A stretch of DNA of 64,000 nt from Platynereis dumerilii. Its lineage: Eukaryota > Annelida > Polychaeta > Phyllodocida > Nereididae. The stretch lies in the NCBI GenBank assembly GCA_026936325.1, contig JAPTHN010000011.1, positions 39,156,629-39,220,628 of the forward strand, given 5' to 3'. Under the pieces are notes generated by a model that did not search any database, was not told where the DNA came from, and saw only the letters and a list, made by a program, of their open reading frames with translations. The position numbers and the translations under genes are program-made. Shown here one piece after another: positions 58,558-64,000 of the stretch; the stretch's first letter is position 1, and every line of letters begins with the position of its first letter.

Positions 58558-58746
58558 TCCTACAGTTGAGAAAAAATTGATACAGTGGCACCAAGAACAC
58601 TTCCTCCAGAGAGCTATAGGGCGATATTAAAATAGCTATTGTTGCAGTGTTTGATTTGTATATTTATAGATATCGCTATATGATTGTAGTGTTGGTCATT
58701 TGCCAGTTTTTTCACAAGTCTGGATTATTTATGTGACCAGCTTGCG

Positions 58747-58953
58747 GAGGCAGACGTAATGATGATGAACATAAAGGATGGCTACCTCACTTGTAGGACA
58801 AGTATAGGAGTTGGCAATGATATGAGGACCGCAGTGCTGTCACAATATGGCTCTTCGTCAAATAGTCTGACTGGTGGCCATGGGTCTGACAAGCGACATG
58901 AAATTCACCTTTTGAAAAAAGGAAGAAGTTTCAGAGGCACATGTAATGATGAT
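58747..58953 (+). pseudogene. Inserted copy of part of the host exon
   Basis: 58768-58926 repeats 48847-49005 with about 94% identity and no gap: roughly ten substitutions in 159 bp, the frame kept in step (KDGYLTCRTSIGVGND versus KDGNHTCRTSIGAGNN). It is bordered by near-identical 20-base direct repeats, GAGGCAGACGTAATGATGAT (58747-58766) and GAGGCACATGTAATGATGAT (58934-58953), which look like a target duplication. There is no poly(A). It lacks splice sites of its own and is probably a non-functional inserted fragment. Confidence 0.8.
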
Positions 58954-61900
58954 ATAAGGCTGTGAAATGTGAGTCCTCGTCCCATTTCACAAGTATCGAG
59001 TCTTCCAGTTACCCAACAGAGTAGTATAACAGCACAGCATGTTGTAAGAGTTGTAAGTTTGTGCTAAGTGGTAAATATGAATATGATTGCTGGTGATGGC
59101 TATTGCTTCCCCAGCTGCTGCATCTGTAGATGATGAGGGTTGTTACAGAGATGAAGATGGAGGGGAGGGAGGTGATGGATCAACACGGATGCTTGCTATT
59201 GCTTAGGGGTGGGCCACCTCTCATCCAACCATCAAGTGTGTGCTCCTCATAACTTGCCACTTTTTTCACACTCTTCAAAAAGTTGAAAAGAAGGGAAGCA
59301 TGGCAAAAGAAACATGGCATTAGATGAAAGACTTGCTTGCTAGATCTTTGTAGATCTTAGGGCCATGATGACAATTCCTTTTGGCAGGCAACCCTTGAAG
59401 AGAAGCCAGCAAAAAAGTTGCCAAAAACTTCACAAACCCAGATGGGACCATCTGCCATCGACTCTCAGATGTGAAGCCATAAAACTTGGGATTTGACTCA
59501 GCTCTTCTGCAGGATGCAGCTTGTGGTGCTGTTGCTGAAGCAAATGCTCTTGACTGATGATGCAATTGATGAGGCCGCAGCAACCCTGAGGGATGCAGAA
59601 TGCCACAAACTTCAACAGCAATGTCCACTATCTGATGGAATACCTCTTAAACTAGCTTACTATCCAAAATATTCGGGACTGTGCTATACTGGTTGCTTAA
59701 CCAATGACAAGACTCTCGAATAAACCTCTATCCCACATGACATTACCTGAAGATGTTGCCTCTTTGATTTAAGGTTCTTCATGGAAGTATTCTGCTCAGG
59801 TGATTTGATTGGCTGTCACAAAATGTTGCACTATTTCTCACACCAGCGAGGTATACCACGAATTATGTGCCTATTTCTTGTCTTGAGGAAGTGACTGAGG
59901 CAACTGACTATTCTTAGGAGAATCTATTGTACTCATTACTTGCTCGGAATGGCTGTTTGGCCAATCTGAGAGCATGTGGTGACCATGGAGAAGCCTGCCA
60001 GCCCATTGAGATTGATGATGGTTGTTCTTTTGCTTTCTGGCCCAAAGGAGTCATTCTTTGCATGCATTATTGAATGAACAAGCTAATATTGGCCAGACAA
60101 TGGGCCTATGCAGTCTCATAGATGGACAATTGGACATGTGGAACATATGCCTTCTTGTAGTTCCTTGAGCCTGAGACCTTCTAAGGTATCCAAAAATGTA
60201 TTTCCTCTATTTTACTACAACAAAATCTGATGATTTCTCTAAAATTCCAGGATGATCTCAAACTGTCAATTCTACAAAAATTGAGATTCACATTCCAAGT
60301 AAACATATGAAGGTAGGCAGGTGTGTATGCAAAATGTAGCTCTTTAGTGCCATGCCTTACCATTCACAAGTTTGCCAGTTGAGATGGTCATATGGAGGCA
60401 GTAGAATTACCTGTGTGTGGGATCTTCCGCTTGGTCAGCATGGACACTGGTCATTTGTTCATGTACAAGGGAAGGAAGTGACCAATTCAGCTCATGCAGT
60501 ATACATATGTTCTGAGATTGACTACAAGAAACCAACTGCATGTATGTTTAATCTTTCCTTTTGATCTTAAGAAACTGAAGATCTGGTTTCAAAAGTGCCA
60601 GATGTGGCCCAGGTTTGTTTCTGTGTAAATAAGAGCAGCAGTGATCCGACTTGCAAGGGTCAGCTGCATGGGATAACTAAATGAAACTCCCATGAAGACA
60701 TTTATGTTACTCATGCCAGTTATAAGTCAAAATTTCGTGATCCAAACTTGAAATTGAGATTTATACACCAAATTTTGTATCTATAACTCAAAATTTCGCT
60801 TCCGTGTTTACATTTGAAATTGTTTCAACAATTTGGGGTCACTTTGTCACAGAGAGAATACATGACATAATTGCTCTCCTTACATACAACTGGGAGAACA
60901 ATGTCAAAACTGAAATTAAACTGCGCATAAGCCAATATTTACTTAGTGATAGAAATCTGTTTCAGCAGTTTGTTTACTTCTGCATGTGCATCCTGCACAG
61001 TATCTTGAGACATTCCAATTGCCTCCGTTGTACATAATGTATGACTAGCATTGACTGTGTGCATGTTCACTGTAGTTCATGATCTCAAGGGCTGGTGATC
61101 CTGCAGGCCTGATCCCTAAGATTGATCCTCCAGGTTTGATCCCAAGGGGTCATTTGAGAGAGGTCAGCCAGGTCCACTTGAGGCCCTCATGCACCATCAT
61201 GGCTGAGTGGGGGACATGAGCAATGACCAGGATCACATTGCCAGTATGTCTCTGTACCACTGGTCCACTGCTCTACCACAGAGTGTAGTATTGTAGCTTA
61301 TGGAGAAATAGCATCACTCAGAGCCTCAAAGTCATATTGAAAAAGTCACATGTTGGTATTTTCCTTGTGTTGACAACCTTGATTGTTTTGGAGATTTAAC
61401 CATATAAATTCGTAAAAGTCTGGATTTGTTTGGGTCTGTACATTGGTTATCCAAAAAGGTGTCAACCTGAATAATACATAATAAACAAGATAAACAGTAA
61501 ACAGTGATAAGGAAAACAGTAATAAGTAAACAATAAACATGATCTGCACAATCTCTAAGCACAACTACCATTCCATGCACTATTGATCTCATTGTCAACA
61601 CAAGGTGTGGTGTTTCATCTAGGGGCTTTTAGTGCTGTGTGGTGGATGTGGTCAGTGTTTGGTCAGCTTGTGGGTTTATCTGGCCAAGAGAATGACCACT
61701 GTCATCCCTGAAAGGCCCTGAAAGCATCTGGACATGCTTGGTGTTCCGATGACAATGCAGCGTTCCTATACAGCCAGCTCAGAACTTTGCATTGCCAGCA
61801 TCCGCAGCAATTTGTAGTATATTTGATAGGTTTGGATTACAATGAATAATTTGTGGAATGATGCCACCACTTCATCAGTTAAAGTACTTTGTACAATGAT

Positions 61901-64000
61901 TGTATGTCTTGTATTGTAATTTGAGTTGTTTAATGTGAATTTGCTAAATTACAGTCAGGGAAGGATAAGTGTGATTATGTTTCTGCTTGTAGACAATGAT
62001 GTGGTGTGGTCATTGTATGTGTCCGATGCTTTACATTGAAATGAGTTGTGTGGTCAATCTGTCATTGGGAGACATGTGACCTTACTGGGGAGTGGTATGA
62101 CTCATTCACTGACTTGTGTTGCTAACATGGCAAATACGGGACAAGACCTCACTTATTGAGTGCGAGTCATCAAGAATTTCAAGCATAACATAGCAAGTAC
62201 AGGTATATTTCCTGATAGGGAAAATGTAGATATTCATTCGTTTTTCCAGAGCTAAATTGTAAGAGCTCATATCAAATATTACCATTTCCAAGAATTCTAC
62301 AGGCCTGCAGTTCTGTGAAAGTTGCTTAGTGATTGACAAATGTTCTATTTGTATCTCAACTAAATTTACCTACTTTTCTGTTCAACTGAAATGGAAGAAA
62401 ATCAAAGGGTGGCTAGAGTCTTAACTTGAGCTTAATTCCTGAATTCAACCCCTTCAAAGCAAATTGGGCAATCTGGGGGAATTTCCCTTGCTGGGTCTGG
62501 CAGAATTTAGCAGAATTTAGCCAATCTGTGCTTGTGAGTCAGATTGCATTGGCATAGGGGAGGTCAATTATGCTAAAAGATCCAGGACAGGTGCTAAGCC
62601 AGCTTACCGTCCCTTTGATGGCTGCTAATGATGCAGGGGCATTTGTGTCCTACGGTCAGCTTTACCTTGACCAGTGTTCCAAGACTGTGCTACTCAGGAG
62701 GGATCAGGCTGTGGGATTTCTTGTTGAGGAACTCTGCAGCACATAGACATTGTGACCTGCTATAACAGCATACATTCAGTAATATCAGTGATTTAATTAG
62801 GCATATATTTGCAATGTAATTTCAGGACCATGCTATTATATTATGTTATTTGTATATTTGGCTTCCATGGAAAATCATGATAAAGACAAGAAATTATTAG
62901 AAATGTGATTGTGTGGTCAGAGTTGATACTTATTAAAAATGATGTCACAAATTAATTGAGTGATTGAGATGTCCATTGCATCACATAATTAGTTCATTTA
63001 GTTGCACAAATTACATCACTCTATCTATATTTCATGTTATGGACAAAATGTTCCAAGGGTGCTTTATGTCCCTGGCTCTTGAAACTGATTCAAATAGAAT
63101 GTCAAATTTAAAGGTAAAGGCTTTTATACTGACTGATTTGGTGTGCTGACTGTGAACTAGTGTAGAGATTGTACAGTATGATCTTAAAACGAAGTGCTTC
63201 AGAGTGCTACTAAGGAGAAAGAGAAAATGCCTGTGATGAACAGCATTACACCTGCACTAACTGACTGAACACAAATGGTATGATTACCAGGTAACAAAAG
63301 ATTATCTAACTAATTATTTGCCTTTATGATTCATGGTCCATAAACCTTCAGCAATGTCAACATGAGCAGAAATTACAGGATTACCCAATATGCTCTGAAC
63401 CAGATGAAGGTAAACTGATAGCATGAAGTGCAAGGAGTTAATAACTCCATTTGACTAAGGTTAATTAATAATCATAGAAAGGTGTATTGAATATCACTAT
63501 GAACTGACATACTGAATCATTACTGATGAAGGATAAAGTGGTAGATCTTCACATAATTTTTTCAGTGGTCTTCGTGTGTAATATGATCAGTGCTTACTGT
63601 GAAGAATAGGAAGTACTTTTGGTATAGGTTAACTATAATACAAAATAAGATACTATATCAAAGACCTTAAAATTGTGCATGAGAATGAAATGTATTTGCA
63701 AACTTTGTTGAGACAGAGAGTGACTTTTCTCGGAAACTAATAAAACTACCTCCAGGGGAGAGACCCTTTATGATCTGACCGCCTTGTCTGCTTCTGGTGG
63801 AATATAAGCTAAAATATTTGTTATTTAAAGACGTAAATGCAATGTTAACCTACAATAGAAACACCATCAAAACAATGCTGGTAATGTAACTGTGTCCTTA
63901 TCTGTTGTTCGTCATATTTTTATGGAATAACCATGTCATGTCTATGAATTCCCCTGAGGAATCTAGTGATGCTGACAGTATTTATTTGCTGGTAATGGAC
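58954..64000. other. Gene-poor stretch
   Basis: No gene can be supported over 5 kb. An A-box-like GTGGTAGAGCAGTGG on the minus strand near 61265-61285 hints at a decayed SINE, but no B-box at proper spacing was found. AT-rich TAAACAGTAA-type degenerate repeats occur at 61485-61545. Confidence 0.4.

Larger units (their letters stand above)
56650..58612 (-). mobile_element. 5'-truncated CR1/L2-group LINE
   Basis: Minus-strand non-LTR retrotransposon. The reverse transcriptase region and the C-terminal part are followed by an AT-rich 3' UTR and an (AAAT)n tail at 56655-56680. The endonuclease is missing through 5' truncation near 58560-58612. One frameshift separates the RT frame from the C-terminal frame, so the copy is inactive but better preserved than the one at 9888-11470. 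Confidence 0.9.

Noticed and set aside
61230-61300. Possible tRNA or SINE on the minus strand (GTGGTAGAGCAGTGG A-box)
   Set aside because: No B-box at tRNA-like spacing and no cloverleaf.

Overview
The window looks like intergenic and intronic DNA from a metazoan, most likely a marine invertebrate. It is AT-rich and CpG-poor. It is full of short terminal-inverted-repeat (TIR) DNA elements, tRNA-derived SINEs, 5'-truncated CR1/L2-group LINEs and GATA/TCTA microsatellites. Only one long host-like open frame is present, and it is flanked by splice-like signals. I cannot name the species. No bacterial gene organisation, CRISPR array, rRNA or intact tRNA gene was seen, and I recognised no retrovirus-like or Polinton-like element.

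Region by region: 1-18997 is gene-poor. It holds a foldback MITE (919-1109), two head-to-head tRNA-like SINE fragments near 5 kb, two TIR elements (5493-6003, 7164-8109), a truncated LINE on the minus strand (9888-11470) split by a 517-bp insertion, purine- or pyrimidine-rich repeats, and a promoter-like cluster at 17470-17587. A complete PIF/Harbinger transposon occupies 19001-24773 with TAA target duplications. It carries two convergent intact genes, a DDE transposase (+) and a MADF DNA-binding partner (-). From 24777 to 47465 there are further MITEs, SINEs, minisatellites and a LINE fragment. The host exon is 47466-49950. It is followed by a hAT element (50319-51389), a non-autonomous Harbinger relative of the large element (55399-56222), a second LINE (56650-58612), and a 159-bp copy of part of the host exon (58768-58926). 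The rest, to 64000, is featureless.

The main discovery candidate is inside the Harbinger element. Both genes end, 29 and 34 nt after their stop codons, in a 16-nt hairpin followed by ACCA. This matches the replication-dependent histone mRNA 3' stem-loop (six-pair stem, TTTA loop). No AATAAA follows close behind either gene. The hairpin lies in an inverted duplicated block of about 80 bp shared by the two 3' ends. The element therefore appears to use histone-type 3' processing, which would tie transposase and partner expression to S phase. Between the two 3' ends are a 152-bp tandem repeat and four near-palindromic 16-mers spaced 41-46 bp apart. The subterminal regions carry repeated GCGACGC motifs, and a 24-bp perfect palindrome lies at the same distance from the right end in both the large and the small element. 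Together these describe an apparently complete transposition system with its own candidate binding sites and unusual 3' ends.
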